A program made the translations under genes and the position numbers. The notes beneath the pieces were generated by a model. The model was given only the letters and a program-made list of their open reading frames with translations. It was not told the origin of the DNA and did not search any database. DNA of 64,000 nt from Rhodanobacteraceae bacterium (GTDB lineage Bacteria; Pseudomonadota; Gammaproteobacteria; Xanthomonadales; Rhodanobacteraceae). Positions 28,755 to 37,337 of this stretch are shown here, piece by piece; within the stretch, counting starts at the first letter, position 1, and each line of letters opens with the position of its first letter. The DNA is taken from the NCBI GenBank assembly GCA_016790075.1, contig JAEUPP010000013.1, forward strand, positions 34,465-98,464, given 5' to 3'.

Positions 28755-29951
28755 ATGCGTGTGCGCCGCTGCGCCCATCTGATGTTTGAACCACGCGAGG
28801 CGCTGCAGTTTGATCTCGATTCTCTGGTCGGCGGAGGTGACGGACTGCGCACGGAACTTAGCCTGCTGGCCCTGGTGCCGCATAACCGGCAGGAGATCGC
28901 TGTGTCCGTGGCGGAGGCCGCCCTGCTTGCCCGCGTGCCCTGCACTACGTGGACCGATCTGGAAACACTTGCGGCCACGCATGACCCGGACGGGATCCAC
29001 TCGCTGATCGCACGCGGACTGCTGATTGCCGACGATGCTGACCACGCCGCGGACCGTGCCCGCGACGATCGGGTACGGGAAGCCAACTGGCATACGCTGT
29101 CGGCAGTGCAACACTATTTCGGCTGCTGGGACGGGGTGCGCTCCGGCGACGAGACGCGCAGAGCCGGTTACGTCACCTTGCAGGATCTGATTGCCAAACT
29201 CGGTGAACCGCCGCCGCCGGCACAAGAGCACAGCAGCGCTGCCGCACGTCTGCCGCTGCCGCCGCCGCAAACCAGCGATTTCGACGACCTGCTCAGGCGC
29301 CGCGCAACCTGCCGCAATTTCGATACCACGACAGCATTGGCCCAGACAGAGCTTGCGACCATGCTGCACCGCGTGTTTGGCGCCCAGGGCACGCTACAGA
29401 TCAACGGCGGTGGTGACACTACCGTGATCAAGCGCAACAGCCCCTCCGGCGGCGGCCTGCATCCAACCGGTGCGTATGTGATCGCACGGCATGTGCAAGG
29501 CCTGGCCTGTGGGCTGTATCACTACCGGCCACTTGAGCACGCGCTGGAACCCATGCGCGGGCTGGCGCAGGACGAGGCCGACGATCTCGCGCTGCGCAGC
29601 GTGGCGGCGCAAGCCTATTTCGCCGCCGCACCGGTGCTGGTCGTGCTCGCGGTGCGTTTTCCACGCAATTTCTGGAAATACCGCAATCACGCCAAGGCCT
29701 ACCGCGTGACCACGCTCGACGTGGGCCATCTGTCGCAGACCCTGTACCTGTCGGCGACTGACCTGGGTCTGGGCGCCTTTATCACTGCCGCCATCAACGA
29801 GATCGAGATCGAGCAGGCATTTGGACTCGACGCTCTGGTCGAAAGTGCGATTGCGGTATGCGGCTTCGGCCACCGGGCCGCACAACGTGAGACGCCGGAG
29901 TTCGATCCGCGCGGCCTGGTCTGGCGTACCGATGGGACACGCACGCGCTAG
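28755..29951 (+). CDS. putative peptide maturation dehydrogenase (SagB-related nitroreductase fold)
   Basis: 398 residues. Residues about 176-390 form a SagB-type FMN dehydrogenase/nitroreductase domain: DFDDLLRRRATCRNFD at the start, NSPSGGGLHPTGAYVIARHV in the FMN region and GLYHYRPLEHALEPM. SagB enzymes oxidise thiazolines or oxazolines in modified peptides. The N-terminal 170 residues are of unknown fold with a Pro-rich linker near 151-171. The ATG at 28755 has GGAG six bases upstream. The longer frame would run into the promoter of copy 2. Together with the cyclase and leader peptides it defines the RiPP-like cassette. No YcaO/SagD or SagC partner is visible. Confidence 0.83.
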   Translation: MRVRRCAHLMFEPREALQFDLDSLVGGGDGLRTELSLLALVPHNRQEIAVSVAEAALLARVPCTTWTDLETLAATHDPDGIHSLIARGLLIADDADHAADRARDDRVREANWHTLSAVQHYFGCWDGVRSGDETRRAGYVTLQDLIAKLGEPPPPAQEHSSAAARLPLPPPQTSDFDDLLRRRATCRNFDTTTALAQTELATMLHRVFGAQGTLQINGGGDTTVIKRNSPSGGGLHPTGAYVIARHVQGLACGLYHYRPLEHALEPMRGLAQDEADDLALRSVAAQAYFAAAPVLVVLAVRFPRNFWKYRNHAKAYRVTTLDVGHLSQTLYLSATDLGLGAFITAAINEIEIEQAFGLDALVESAIAVCGFGHRAAQRETPEFDPRGLVWRTDGTRTR

Positions 29952-30859
29952 CGCCGCACAAACCGCGGCTGCCTGCCGGCAAGCAGCGGTGCCGCTCGGC
30001 TCAGCTCCTGATCCAGGGCGTGGAACACGGCCTTGATGCGCGCGCTGTTGCGCAGGTCCGGATGCATGAGGACCCAGACATCATTGGTGCATTCTTCGAT
30101 AGGGCCCGTGACGCGCCGCAGCGCCGGCTGCCGGTCACCGATGAAACAAGGCAGCACCGCCAGCCCTGCGCCAGCAGAACACGCATGCGCCAGGCCGATG
30201 AATGAATTCGTGCGGTAGGCCACTTCGTCCAGCGGCTTGAACCTGGCCAGCCAACGCAACGACACCGTGTGCGGCATGGAGTCGTCCACGGCGATCCACT
30301 CATGCGCAGCCAGGTCTTTGCCCGGCCGGCGCTGCAGATACCGCGCAGCGCCGTAGACCGCCATGGCGAGATTGCCTATTTTTTTCCCTATCAGGTGCTC
30401 CGGCGGCGACTTTGTCGGCCGCACGGCGATGTCCGCATCGCGCTTGGACAGGTCGTAGAAATCGTTTGATACAACGACCTGCAACAGAATGCCTGGGTGC
30501 AGGCTGCGACAGCTCTGGGCCATGGGCGCAATCAGGCCATTGGCGAAGCTGTCGGTGGTCGTGACCCGCACATGCCCGGTAGGACGCAAGTCCTGTCCCG
30601 CCACTTTCAGCAGCGACTCGGTCGCCTGGCGTTCGATCTCCGCACCGGCCTGGGCCAGCTCCTCGCCGGCGAGCGTAGGCACGTAGCGACCGGCGCTGCG
30701 CTCGAACAGCTTCACGCCGAGGCGGGCTTCAAACGCCTCGAGGCGTCGGAACGCCGTCGCATGACTCACGCCAAGACGCTGCGCCGCACCCGTCAACGCA
30801 CCTGTCGCTGCAATGGCAGCAACAAACTGCAGGTCTCTCAAGTCGTCTCCGGTTTGCAT
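29948..30859 (-). CDS. LysR family transcriptional regulator
   Basis: 303 residues with an N-terminal winged helix-turn-helix (GALTGAAQRLGVSHATAFRRLEAFEARLGVKLF, seen in two blocks) and a LysR substrate-binding domain (GHVRVTTTDSFANGLIAPM; DADIAVRP). It is divergent from the metallo-beta-lactamase-fold gene at 30950, its probable target. A perfect inverted repeat covers its own start codon (30853-30868). Its stop overlaps the end of the dehydrogenase gene by four bases tail to tail. Confidence 0.92.
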   Translation of the reverse strand: MQTGDDLRDLQFVAAIAATGALTGAAQRLGVSHATAFRRLEAFEARLGVKLFERSAGRYVPTLAGEELAQAGAEIERQATESLLKVAGQDLRPTGHVRVTTTDSFANGLIAPMAQSCRSLHPGILLQVVVSNDFYDLSKRDADIAVRPTKSPPEHLIGKKIGNLAMAVYGAARYLQRRPGKDLAAHEWIAVDDSMPHTVSLRWLARFKPLDEVAYRTNSFIGLAHACSAGAGLAVLPCFIGDRQPALRRVTGPIEECTNDVWVLMHPDLRNSARIKAVFHALDQELSRAAPLLAGRQPRFVRR

Positions 30860-30868
30860 CTATGCAAA
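30853..30868. promoter_or_regulatory. inverted repeat over the LysR start codon, candidate autoregulatory operator
   Basis: TTTGCAT, a two-base spacer and ATGCAAA form a perfect 7-bp inverted repeat. It sits in the divergent LysR/MBL control region. Repression of its own gene is inference. Confidence 0.4.
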
Positions 30869-30949
30869 TACCGATTTCAGATTTGTCATATTGAATTTCA
30901 TTTTCGCAAATCCAATACTCGGGTCAATACCCATCTGAGGGGCTTTCCC

Positions 30950-31918
30950 ATGCGCACATTCCTGCACATCACCGCCTCACTGCTGCTCTCGGCAACGGCT
31001 TACGCAGCCGAACCGATCTGGGACGGCAACAAGGTCAACATGATCAGCGAGAAGCTGGCTACGGACGTCTATGCCTTTTATGCGGACAACGCCCGCGAGC
31101 TGAACGCCAGCGGCGGGGCGGCCGCGACCAGCAGCGGACTGATCGTCGGCTCGCGCGGCGCCTTACTCGTCGATACCATGCTGAACAAGCGCCTCAACGC
31201 GCAGGTCCAGGCGCTGACACGCAAGGCAACCAAGCTGCCGCTGCTCTACGCGGTCAACACCAGCGCACATGGCGATCATTCCTACGGCAACATGTATCTG
31301 CCAGCGCAGACGCGCGTGATCCAGCACGCACACACGCAGAATTTCATCGCGACCAGCCTGGATGCCGACAAGGCATTCATGCTCAAGAACTTTGGCGACG
31401 GCCGCGGCATCGAGGAAATTCACGCCCATCCGGCCGATCTCATCGTTCCCGCCGGCGGCAAGATCGTTGTCGATCTGGGCGGCAAGCAGGTTGAAATCAT
31501 TGATTTCGGCTTTGCCCAGACCGGCGGCGATCTGTTCGTCTGGGAACCCGCGTCCCGGGTGATGTGGGCCGGCAACCCCGTCATCGCCAAGAAACCCGCA
31601 CTGCCCTGGCTGCTGGACGGCCACCTGGTTGAAACATTGGAAACAATGAGAAAAGTATATGATTTTCTGCCCAGCGACGCGCGCATCGTGCCGGGGCATG
31701 GTGTGGCGTTGTCGCGTGAAGACCTGAAATGGCACATCAACTACCTGGCGACGATCGAGCAGAACGTGCGTGCTGCAATCACCGAGGGGCTCAGCCAGGA
31801 GGAAACGGTCAGGCGCGTGACGATGCCGGACTACCGCGGCTATGTACTATTCGACTGGGTGCACAACAGCCTGAACGTTCCCGCAGCTTACAAGGACCTG
31901 ACCACGCCGAAGCAGTAA
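30950..31918 (+). CDS. secreted metallo-beta-lactamase-fold protein with altered metal site
   Basis: 322 residues with a signal peptide (FLHITASLLLSATAYA). The MBL fold is clear (GLIVGSRGALLVDTML; NTSAHGDHSYGN; IVPGHG). Aligning to the HxHxDH/H/D/H pattern, the first His is S105, the third His (normally GHT) is Q190 in FAQTGGD and the bridging Asp is N209 in WAGNP. H107, D109, H110 and H250 remain. The Zn1 site therefore looks lost. Hydrolase activity is doubtful or uses one metal. Alternatives include a binding or scavenging role. Confidence 0.82.
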   Translation: MRTFLHITASLLLSATAYAAEPIWDGNKVNMISEKLATDVYAFYADNARELNASGGAAATSSGLIVGSRGALLVDTMLNKRLNAQVQALTRKATKLPLLYAVNTSAHGDHSYGNMYLPAQTRVIQHAHTQNFIATSLDADKAFMLKNFGDGRGIEEIHAHPADLIVPAGGKIVVDLGGKQVEIIDFGFAQTGGDLFVWEPASRVMWAGNPVIAKKPALPWLLDGHLVETLETMRKVYDFLPSDARIVPGHGVALSREDLKWHINYLATIEQNVRAAITEGLSQEETVRRVTMPDYRGYVLFDWVHNSLNVPAAYKDLTTPKQ

Positions 31919-31993
31919 CGGAACCACTGTGCCGGCTGTCGGTTGCCGCAGGTGCAGAGATTGCCAAGCGGCCGGCGCCGCAGCCGGCGCGTC

Positions 31994-33013
31994 TCAGGAA
32001 CCGCCGGAGCCCGCCGTGATGCGCACATCGACACGCAGGCCAATGGGCAAGGGCGGCGTGCCGTCAAGTTCAATCAGCGCTTCGAGTATCTTGGCATCCT
32101 GCTTTTCGGCGGGATCGCCGGAGATCGAATTGCGGCGCCCCATGCGCTGGCTCACCCGCACCACCTTGCCGGCGAACTGCTGTTGCGGAAACGCATCGCT
32201 GACGATGGTCGCAGCCTGGCCCTCGCGGATGCGGCCGATATCGAGCTCGTCGATATCGGCGCGCACATAGCGCCGCGACAGATTGCCGATACGCGCCAGC
32301 GGCAGCGGCGACAATGCCACGACCGTTTCGCCCTCGCTGAGATCACGCTTGAGCACCGTACCGTCAATAGGCGAATGAATCAGTGTCTTCTCCACCAGCG
32401 CCTGGGCGCGGTCGCGATCGGCGCGCGCGGCGGCCACTGCGGCCGTCGCGGCAGCAATATCCTCCGCGCGCGCGCCCGCCTGCAGCAGCGCGAGTTCCGC
32501 ATCCGCCCGCAGGCGCCGCGCTGTCGCCGCCTCTGCCTGGGCCCGCGCCTGTTGCGCGGTCTCTGCTGCTATCAGTTTGTTGTGCAGGAGATTGTCGCGG
32601 CGGTCGCGCTCAGCCAGGGCTTGCCGTTCCAGCGCGACAGCTTCACCGCGCGCGGCCTCGGCCGCGGCCAGCTCCTCGCGCCGCGCGCCATTTTCCAGTC
32701 GCGCCAGTTCGGCTTCGCGGCGTTGCAATTCCGCTTCGGCCGCCGCAAGCGCCGCACGGTACTCGCTGTTCTCGATTTCGGCGATAAGCTGGCCGGCACG
32801 TATCGCGTCCCCTTCGGCGATCAGCACCTTGGACAGGCGTCCTGACAACTGCGGAATGATCACGCGCTCCTCGCCAACTGGCTCGACCAGGCCACCGGCA
32901 GCAATCAAGTGCAAGGTGCCGCCGCCAGTTGCAGCCGACGGTGCCTCGCGGCCGCAAGCGGCCAGCAGCAGCACATTTACAGCGACCAAGACAATCCACA
33001 AAACACGAGTCAT
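31994..33013 (-). CDS. HlyD/DevB-like periplasmic adaptor lipoprotein of an ABC exporter
   Basis: 339 residues with lipobox LLLAACGR near residue 20. It has a split biotinyl-lipoyl-like domain (GRLSKVLIAEGDAIRAGQLIAEIE and SPIDGTVLKRDLSEGETV) and a long Ala/Glu/Arg-rich coiled-coil hairpin in between (about 85-190). It links the inner-membrane ABC transporter to an outer-membrane channel. The start overlaps the ATPase stop by four bases, so it is last in the operon. Confidence 0.9.
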   Translation of the reverse strand: MTRVLWIVLVAVNVLLLAACGREAPSAATGGGTLHLIAAGGLVEPVGEERVIIPQLSGRLSKVLIAEGDAIRAGQLIAEIENSEYRAALAAAEAELQRREAELARLENGARREELAAAEAARGEAVALERQALAERDRRDNLLHNKLIAAETAQQARAQAEAATARRLRADAELALLQAGARAEDIAAATAAVAAARADRDRAQALVEKTLIHSPIDGTVLKRDLSEGETVVALSPLPLARIGNLSRRYVRADIDELDIGRIREGQAATIVSDAFPQQQFAGKVVRVSQRMGRRNSISGDPAEKQDAKILEALIELDGTPPLPIGLRVDVRITAGSGGS

Positions 33014-33714
33014 ACGGAACTCCGCTGCGGCCGCCGGTCACCCACCAGACGGCCATCTTCCAGATGCAGGACACGATCACCAAACGGTTCGACGCGCGGA
33101 TCATGGCTGACCACGACAACCGCCACGCCTTCATCACGCGCCAGGCCATGCAGCGTCGCTGCGACGCTCTGGCCGGTCTTGCCGTCAAGCGCTGCCGTCG
33201 GTTCGTCGGCCAGCAGAATGCGTGGCTTGCCAGCGAGCGCGCGCGCGATGGCGACGCGCTGTTTCTGTCCGCCGGAGAGCTCGCTGGGATAGTGCTCGGC
33301 GCGATCGCCCAGGCCCAGGCGCTCAAGCAGGGCCAGCGCCAACTGACGCTGTGAGCTGCGCGGCACGGCCTTGATGTCGAGTGCTATCGCGACGTTCTCC
33401 CAGGCCTTTAGGGTCGGAAACAGGTTGTAGTGCTGGAACACGAAGCCCACGTGCGCAAGCCGCAGTGCTGCCATGGCTTCCACCGCCAGCCCGCTCGCCA
33501 GGGGATTGCCGAACAAGTGCACACGGCCACGGGTCGGGCGCAGCAGGCAACCCATGATCTGCAGCAGGCTGGTCTTGCCTGAACCGCTGGGGCCGAGCAG
33601 CAAGGTCATCTCCCCCGCCTCGATCTCAAGACTGATGTCCTGCAGCGCGGTAAACGCGGTCGCGCCCTGACCGTACACCACGCCTATCTGTTCGAGCGCA
33701 AGCACGGCGCTCAC
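33010..33714 (-). CDS. ABC transporter ATP-binding protein (DevA/MacB/LolD type)
   Basis: 234 residues: Walker A GPSGSGKT, signature LSGGQKQRVAIARAL, Walker B ILLADEPTAALD and H-loop VVSHDPR. The class serves mechanotransmission exporters with FtsX-type permeases rather than importers. It overlaps both neighbours by four bases. Confidence 0.93.
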   Translation of the reverse strand: MSAVLALEQIGVVYGQGATAFTALQDISLEIEAGEMTLLLGPSGSGKTSLLQIMGCLLRPTRGRVHLFGNPLASGLAVEAMAALRLAHVGFVFQHYNLFPTLKAWENVAIALDIKAVPRSSQRQLALALLERLGLGDRAEHYPSELSGGQKQRVAIARALAGKPRILLADEPTAALDGKTGQSVAATLHGLARDEGVAVVVVSHDPRVEPFGDRVLHLEDGRLVGDRRPQRSSV

Positions 33715-34865
33715 TGAAACACCGAGGTCGGATCAATGCGCGTGATACGACGGATCGAGACCAGCGCACCGAGCGCACACATGCACAAGGTCAGCAACGC
33801 CAGTACACCGACCAGGCCCAACGGCATGGCGACCGCTACCGTGCTGCCTGCGCTGGCCGCCACCACGAGGGCGACCAGCAACATGCCGCCGGAAAATCCG
33901 AACACCGCGCTGATCGCCGCCTGCTTCAGGATGACGCGGTGGAGATAACGGTTCGGTGCCCCCATCGCGCGCAAGGTGGCGTATTCCGGCAGACGGTCGA
34001 CGGTAGTCGCATACAAGGTCTGACCAACGATGACGATGCCGACAACCAGCCCCAGCAATGCGGCGAGCAGCAGCGCGGACCCGGCGCCCGTCGTGATCAG
34101 CCAGTAGCGCTGCGCTGCACGGGCAAAATCGGCGGCGAACCAGACGTCGACGCGACCTAGCCGCGCCTGTAGCGCAGCGCGCACCCCTGCGGCATCGGCT
34201 CCGGCCTGCAGCCTGACCAGCAGATACGTGGTCTGATCCGGCCGGAAGAAGGTGAATCGCTGTGCATTGCGGTGCGTGGCGAACACATAAGGGCTTTGTG
34301 TGAACGTGCGGATGCCTTGGGTGAACCCGACCACGCGCGCGCGGTGGTTGTTGATTTCTACGGTCTGTCCCAGGGCGGTGACGCCGAGCTTGCCGGCATA
34401 GAGCTGGTCGATGATGACCGCATCGTCCTGCTGCAGGTCCTCAACACGTCCTTCGACAAGATTCCAGGGCCGGCCCTGGCCACTGGCCAGATTGAAACCG
34501 ACCATGCTGACGCTTTCTGTACCCCCGTCGGGTTTGCGCCAGAACGCGAACTGCATCATCAGCATGTCGACCGAAGCAACACCAGGCACCGCCAGCGCCT
34601 CGAAGCGACGGCGCTCGTCCAGACGCCCGGCGATATCGACATTGGTTGTTCCTGCCGGCGTAATCCAGAGGTCGGCTGCGGTGTGATCGACCAGGCCGGA
34701 AGTCGTGCGCGCAAACCCAAGCAGCAGGCCTAGCTCCACGCCCATCAGCAGCACCGCGAACAACACGCCGACCAAGGTAACGACGAAACGCGCCCGGTCG
34801 TGGCTCAGGTTGCGCCAGGCCAGCAGGCTAGTGCCGGAGACACGCGCGGCATAGGGTTCTGTCAT
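33711..34865 (-). CDS. FtsX-like ABC transporter permease (DevC type)
   Basis: 384 residues: one N-terminal membrane helix (FVVTLVGVLFAVLLMGVELGLL), a large periplasmic domain (about 50-255) and three C-terminal helices, the layout of DevC/MacB permeases. RATLRAMGAPNRYLHRVILKQ-type coupling helix residues are visible (ATLRAMGAPNRYLHRVI). With the ATPase and HlyD protein it forms a tripartite exporter of unknown cargo. Confidence 0.92.
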   Translation of the reverse strand: MTEPYAARVSGTSLLAWRNLSHDRARFVVTLVGVLFAVLLMGVELGLLLGFARTTSGLVDHTAADLWITPAGTTNVDIAGRLDERRRFEALAVPGVASVDMLMMQFAFWRKPDGGTESVSMVGFNLASGQGRPWNLVEGRVEDLQQDDAVIIDQLYAGKLGVTALGQTVEINNHRARVVGFTQGIRTFTQSPYVFATHRNAQRFTFFRPDQTTYLLVRLQAGADAAGVRAALQARLGRVDVWFAADFARAAQRYWLITTGAGSALLLAALLGLVVGIVIVGQTLYATTVDRLPEYATLRAMGAPNRYLHRVILKQAAISAVFGFSGGMLLVALVVAASAGSTVAVAMPLGLVGVLALLTLCMCALGALVSIRRITRIDPTSVFQ

Positions 34866-35419
34866 GGGTTACGCCTTTCCCTGGCTGCGCGCGGCAGCAC
34901 GAACTCGACACGCGCCGCGAGTTCGCGCAGAGCGGCCTGCTCGTCCTGGCCCAGCAGTTGCTGCAGGCCCAGAAACAAGGCATAGGCCAGCGTCGCCTGA
35001 TCCTGCGCCTCGGCCATGGTCATGCCGCCCTCCCGCCGCAAGCGCGCGAGGTAGGCGACGCGCTCGCGATCGACCGCCTGCACCGCTTCGCGTGCGGGTG
35101 CGTCGTGCGCCGCCCAATTGCGCACGGCGCGCTCCAGCCGCAGATCCAGCGCATCCGCGAGGGTGTCGAGGACGCGGATCTTGTCATCAACCCTGGCTTC
35201 GCGTTCCGCCTCGTCGATCAGGCGCGAGGTGTGCCGCTCGCGCCAGGCTCCCAACAGCGCGGCATGGAACGCATCCATGCGGGGATAGTGGTGATACAGC
35301 GAGCCTTTAGTGCGGCCCGCACGCGCACAGAGGTCGGCTACCGTCAGGCGCGTGTGGCCATGCTGCGACAGCAACCCCAGTCCGACAGCTATCCAGTCAA
35401 CCTCGCTCCGGCGGGCCAT
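34862..35419 (-). CDS. TetR family transcriptional regulator
   Basis: 185 residues with an N-terminal helix-turn-helix (TRLTVADLCARAGRTKGSLYHHYP). The C-terminal ligand domain is helical and unassigned. Its four-base overlap with the permease and single-base gap from the upstream membrane protein make it part of the exporter operon that it probably represses. Confidence 0.92.
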   Translation of the reverse strand: MARRSEVDWIAVGLGLLSQHGHTRLTVADLCARAGRTKGSLYHHYPRMDAFHAALLGAWRERHTSRLIDEAEREARVDDKIRVLDTLADALDLRLERAVRNWAAHDAPAREAVQAVDRERVAYLARLRREGGMTMAEAQDQATLAYALFLGLQQLLGQDEQAALRELAARVEFVLPRAARERRNP

Positions 35420-35420
35420 C

Positions 35421-35786
35421 TCAGACCAGGCCTAGACCAGCCAGCAGTGCGATCACGGCAAACAGACTCCATTGCGGCAGGTGCCACGGGCTCATGCGAT
35501 AGACCACGACCAGGGCTAGGCTCAACACGGTGAACGCCAGCGCCAGAGCCGTGATCAGCATGACCAGCGGCAGGTTTGCATGGTACGCGGCCCAGGCTAG
35601 TGCAAGGCTCATCGCCAGCAGCAGGAGCGTCACCATATGCCAGCAGTAATAGGCGGTCAGCCGCGGAATGGGCGCGAGCTCACGTGCGGCAAGCAGTGGC
35701 CGCACGATCTCGCGACCGCCGGCCAGCGCATGAATAAGGAAAGTCGAAAATGCCACGGCCGCGGCGGCGGCCAGCCAGTAGTTCAT
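35421..35786 (-). CDS. small membrane protein of unknown function
   Basis: 121 residues with four hydrophobic segments (WLAAAAAVAFSTFLIHAL; VTLLLLAMSLALAWAAY; VMLITALALAFTVLSLALVV; SLFAVIALLAGLGLV). The second half resembles small DUF-type inner-membrane proteins. The ATG at 35784-35786 is preceded by GAGG. It is the first gene of the TetR/exporter operon, so its expression may report or supply the operon promoter. No family recognised. Confidence 0.72.
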   Translation of the reverse strand: MNYWLAAAAAVAFSTFLIHALAGGREIVRPLLAARELAPIPRLTAYYCWHMVTLLLLAMSLALAWAAYHANLPLVMLITALALAFTVLSLALVVVYRMSPWHLPQWSLFAVIALLAGLGLV

Positions 35787-35820
35787 GAAGGTGCCTCGCC
35801 ACTTGTGCCACAACAACATA

Positions 35821-35833
35821 CCATCAATGATGG
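35821..35833. promoter_or_regulatory. 13-bp palindrome upstream of the exporter operon
   Basis: CCATCA-A-TGATGG, perfect, 35 bases before the first gene of the TetR operon. TetR regulators bind palindromes of about this size, so it is a candidate operator. Confidence 0.4.
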
Positions 35834-35866
35834 AATGCTCAAGTGTTTGCGACATTGCGCCGCAGC

Positions 35867-35883
35867 ACATGAATAATTTATGT
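35867..35883. promoter_or_regulatory. 17-bp near-perfect palindrome upstream of hemerythrin-like gene
   Basis: ACATGAAT-A-ATTTATGT, with seven of eight arm positions pairing. It lies in an AT-rich stretch 193 bases before the hemerythrin-like gene at 36076. It resembles NsrR or FNR-type sites only loosely; the regulator is unknown. Confidence 0.35.
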
Positions 35884-36075
35884 ACTTAGCAACATCGCAC
35901 GTATTAGCTATTTTTTTTCCGCGAACAATTGAGTAGGCTAAGCGCCCACGCATCAGGCGCGCTCCCTCACGCGGGGAACGCCCTCAGCTCGCTGATGCGC
36001 AGCTCGTGTATTTGCAGACCAGACATTCTTGGCGAAGCCGAGACCCGTTTGCACGCTCGCCATCTAGGAGGACTC

Positions 36076-36597
36076 ATGCTCGACATGCTGCGCAGAATTA
36101 TTGGCCAACCCGCCCAGCCGGCGCCCGTCACAGCTCCCGTGCGTAATGGCGTGACGCCGCCGGCGCCACGCAGCCCGAGCTACGATTCGGGCCTTGTTCC
36201 CTCGCTCAAGAACGACCACCAGGAACTCGTGGCGCTGTTCGAGCAGATCGGTCGCACCTACGAGGCGCGGCGCTTTCACGAAATCCCTGCACTGCTGACC
36301 GCATTCAAGACGCGCCTCGAGGCGCATCTGCTTACGGAAAACGTGCGGTTCTATAACTATGTCGAGTCGACCCTGCGCGATGATGCGGAAAACCTCGCCC
36401 TGATCCGCGACTTCCGCCGCGAAATGAACACGATCGCGCGTGGCGTCATTGATTTCGTGAAGAAATACCAGGCGAATGGCGACGCCGAAAGCATCATGCA
36501 CAGTTTTCTGAACGACTACCGCGCCGTCGGCGGCCTGCTCGTGCAGCGCATCCAGCGCGAGGAAGGCAATCTGTATCCGCTGTACATGCCAACCTGA
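36076..36597 (+). CDS. hemerythrin-like (HHE domain) protein, copy 1
   Basis: 173 residues from an ATG five bases after AGGAG. Residues about 45-172 fit a helical HHE bundle with potential iron ligands H48 (NDHQE), H84 and E88 (AHLLTENV) and E162 (REEGNLYPLY). Not all canonical hemerythrin ligands are visible, so it may be a reduced site or a non-iron relative. It could bind O2 or NO or serve iron-sulfur repair. The N-terminal 40 residues are Pro-rich. A second copy lies at 36834 and the two share many blocks (ENVRFYNYVE, RDFRREMN, FVKKYQ). Confidence 0.8.
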   Translation: MLDMLRRIIGQPAQPAPVTAPVRNGVTPPAPRSPSYDSGLVPSLKNDHQELVALFEQIGRTYEARRFHEIPALLTAFKTRLEAHLLTENVRFYNYVESTLRDDAENLALIRDFRREMNTIARGVIDFVKKYQANGDAESIMHSFLNDYRAVGGLLVQRIQREEGNLYPLYMPT

Positions 36598-36616
36598 AAC
36601 GCACACCGCGCAACAA

Positions 36617-36651
36617 GGCCGGCGCCTCTCCCCGGGGCCGCCGGCCTTTTT
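36617..36651 (+). terminator. intrinsic terminator after hemerythrin-like copy 1
   Basis: GGCCGGCG (36617-36624) pairs with CGCCGGCC (36639-36646), followed by TTTTT. Confidence 0.9.
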
Positions 36652-36755
36652 GTTTTCTGGGCCACGCTGGCACCGACCAACACCAGCCGCCCCACCAGAC
36701 TGTGCTCTGCGTCAGCTTTTTATTGCTATTTGTTAATTAGAAACACGTATACGAT

Positions 36756-36769
36756 TGAAATTAATTTCA
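36756..36769. promoter_or_regulatory. 14-bp perfect palindrome upstream of hemerythrin-like copy 2
   Basis: TGAAATT followed by AATTTCA, in an AT-rich stretch 64 bases before the gene at 36834, near a TATACG that could be a -10. No regulator can be assigned. It differs from the palindrome before copy 1. Confidence 0.4.
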
Positions 36770-36833
36770 CTGCTGCTAGGATCGCAACCACGCCCGCAGC
36801 TTCATCCCGCGGCGGCCTCGTGACGGAGCCCGC

Positions 36834-37337
36834 ATGTTCGCAGCCATCCGCAAGCTGTTTGGTCGACAACTGCCGGTACCGGCTCCTGTACTGACCAGCA
36901 GCAGCGTACAGGCTCCACGCTACGATGCACTGCTCGTGCCGCAGCTGACGCATGACCATCGCGAACTCGTGCGCAGCTACGAACAGATAGGCCTGCTGCC
37001 TGAGCGCGACCGCTGGGATCTGCTGCCCGAGCAGCTACTTGCCTTCAAGGCGCAGCTCGAAGCACACCTGCTTGCAGAGAATGTGCGCTTTTACAACTAC
37101 GTCGAATACTCGCTGCGCGACGACGAAGAGAACTTCAAGCTGATCCGCGACTTCCGCCGCGAAATGAATGCGATCACGCGCGGCGTTATCGAATTTGTGA
37201 AGAAATACCAGCAACCACTGGTCCGATCAAACGATCGCGGGGCGTTCATCGCCGACTACCGCCAGGTGGGCGAGTTGCTGGTACAGCGAATAGAACGGGA
37301 AGAAGGCAGCCTTTATCCGCTTTATCAGAATAGCTGA
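36834..37337 (+). CDS. hemerythrin-like (HHE domain) protein, copy 2
   Basis: 167 residues, paralogous to the protein at 36076-36597 over almost the whole length. Potential ligands are H40/H42 (THDHRE), H78 and E82 (AHLLAENV) and the EEG of REEGSLYPLY. The N-terminal 30 residues diverge. It has a separate AT-rich promoter region and comes 150 bases before the DUF3050 gene. Its function is likely the same class of gas or iron chemistry, not proven. Confidence 0.8.
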   Translation: MFAAIRKLFGRQLPVPAPVLTSSSVQAPRYDALLVPQLTHDHRELVRSYEQIGLLPERDRWDLLPEQLLAFKAQLEAHLLAENVRFYNYVEYSLRDDEENFKLIRDFRREMNAITRGVIEFVKKYQQPLVRSNDRGAFIADYRQVGELLVQRIEREEGSLYPLYQNS

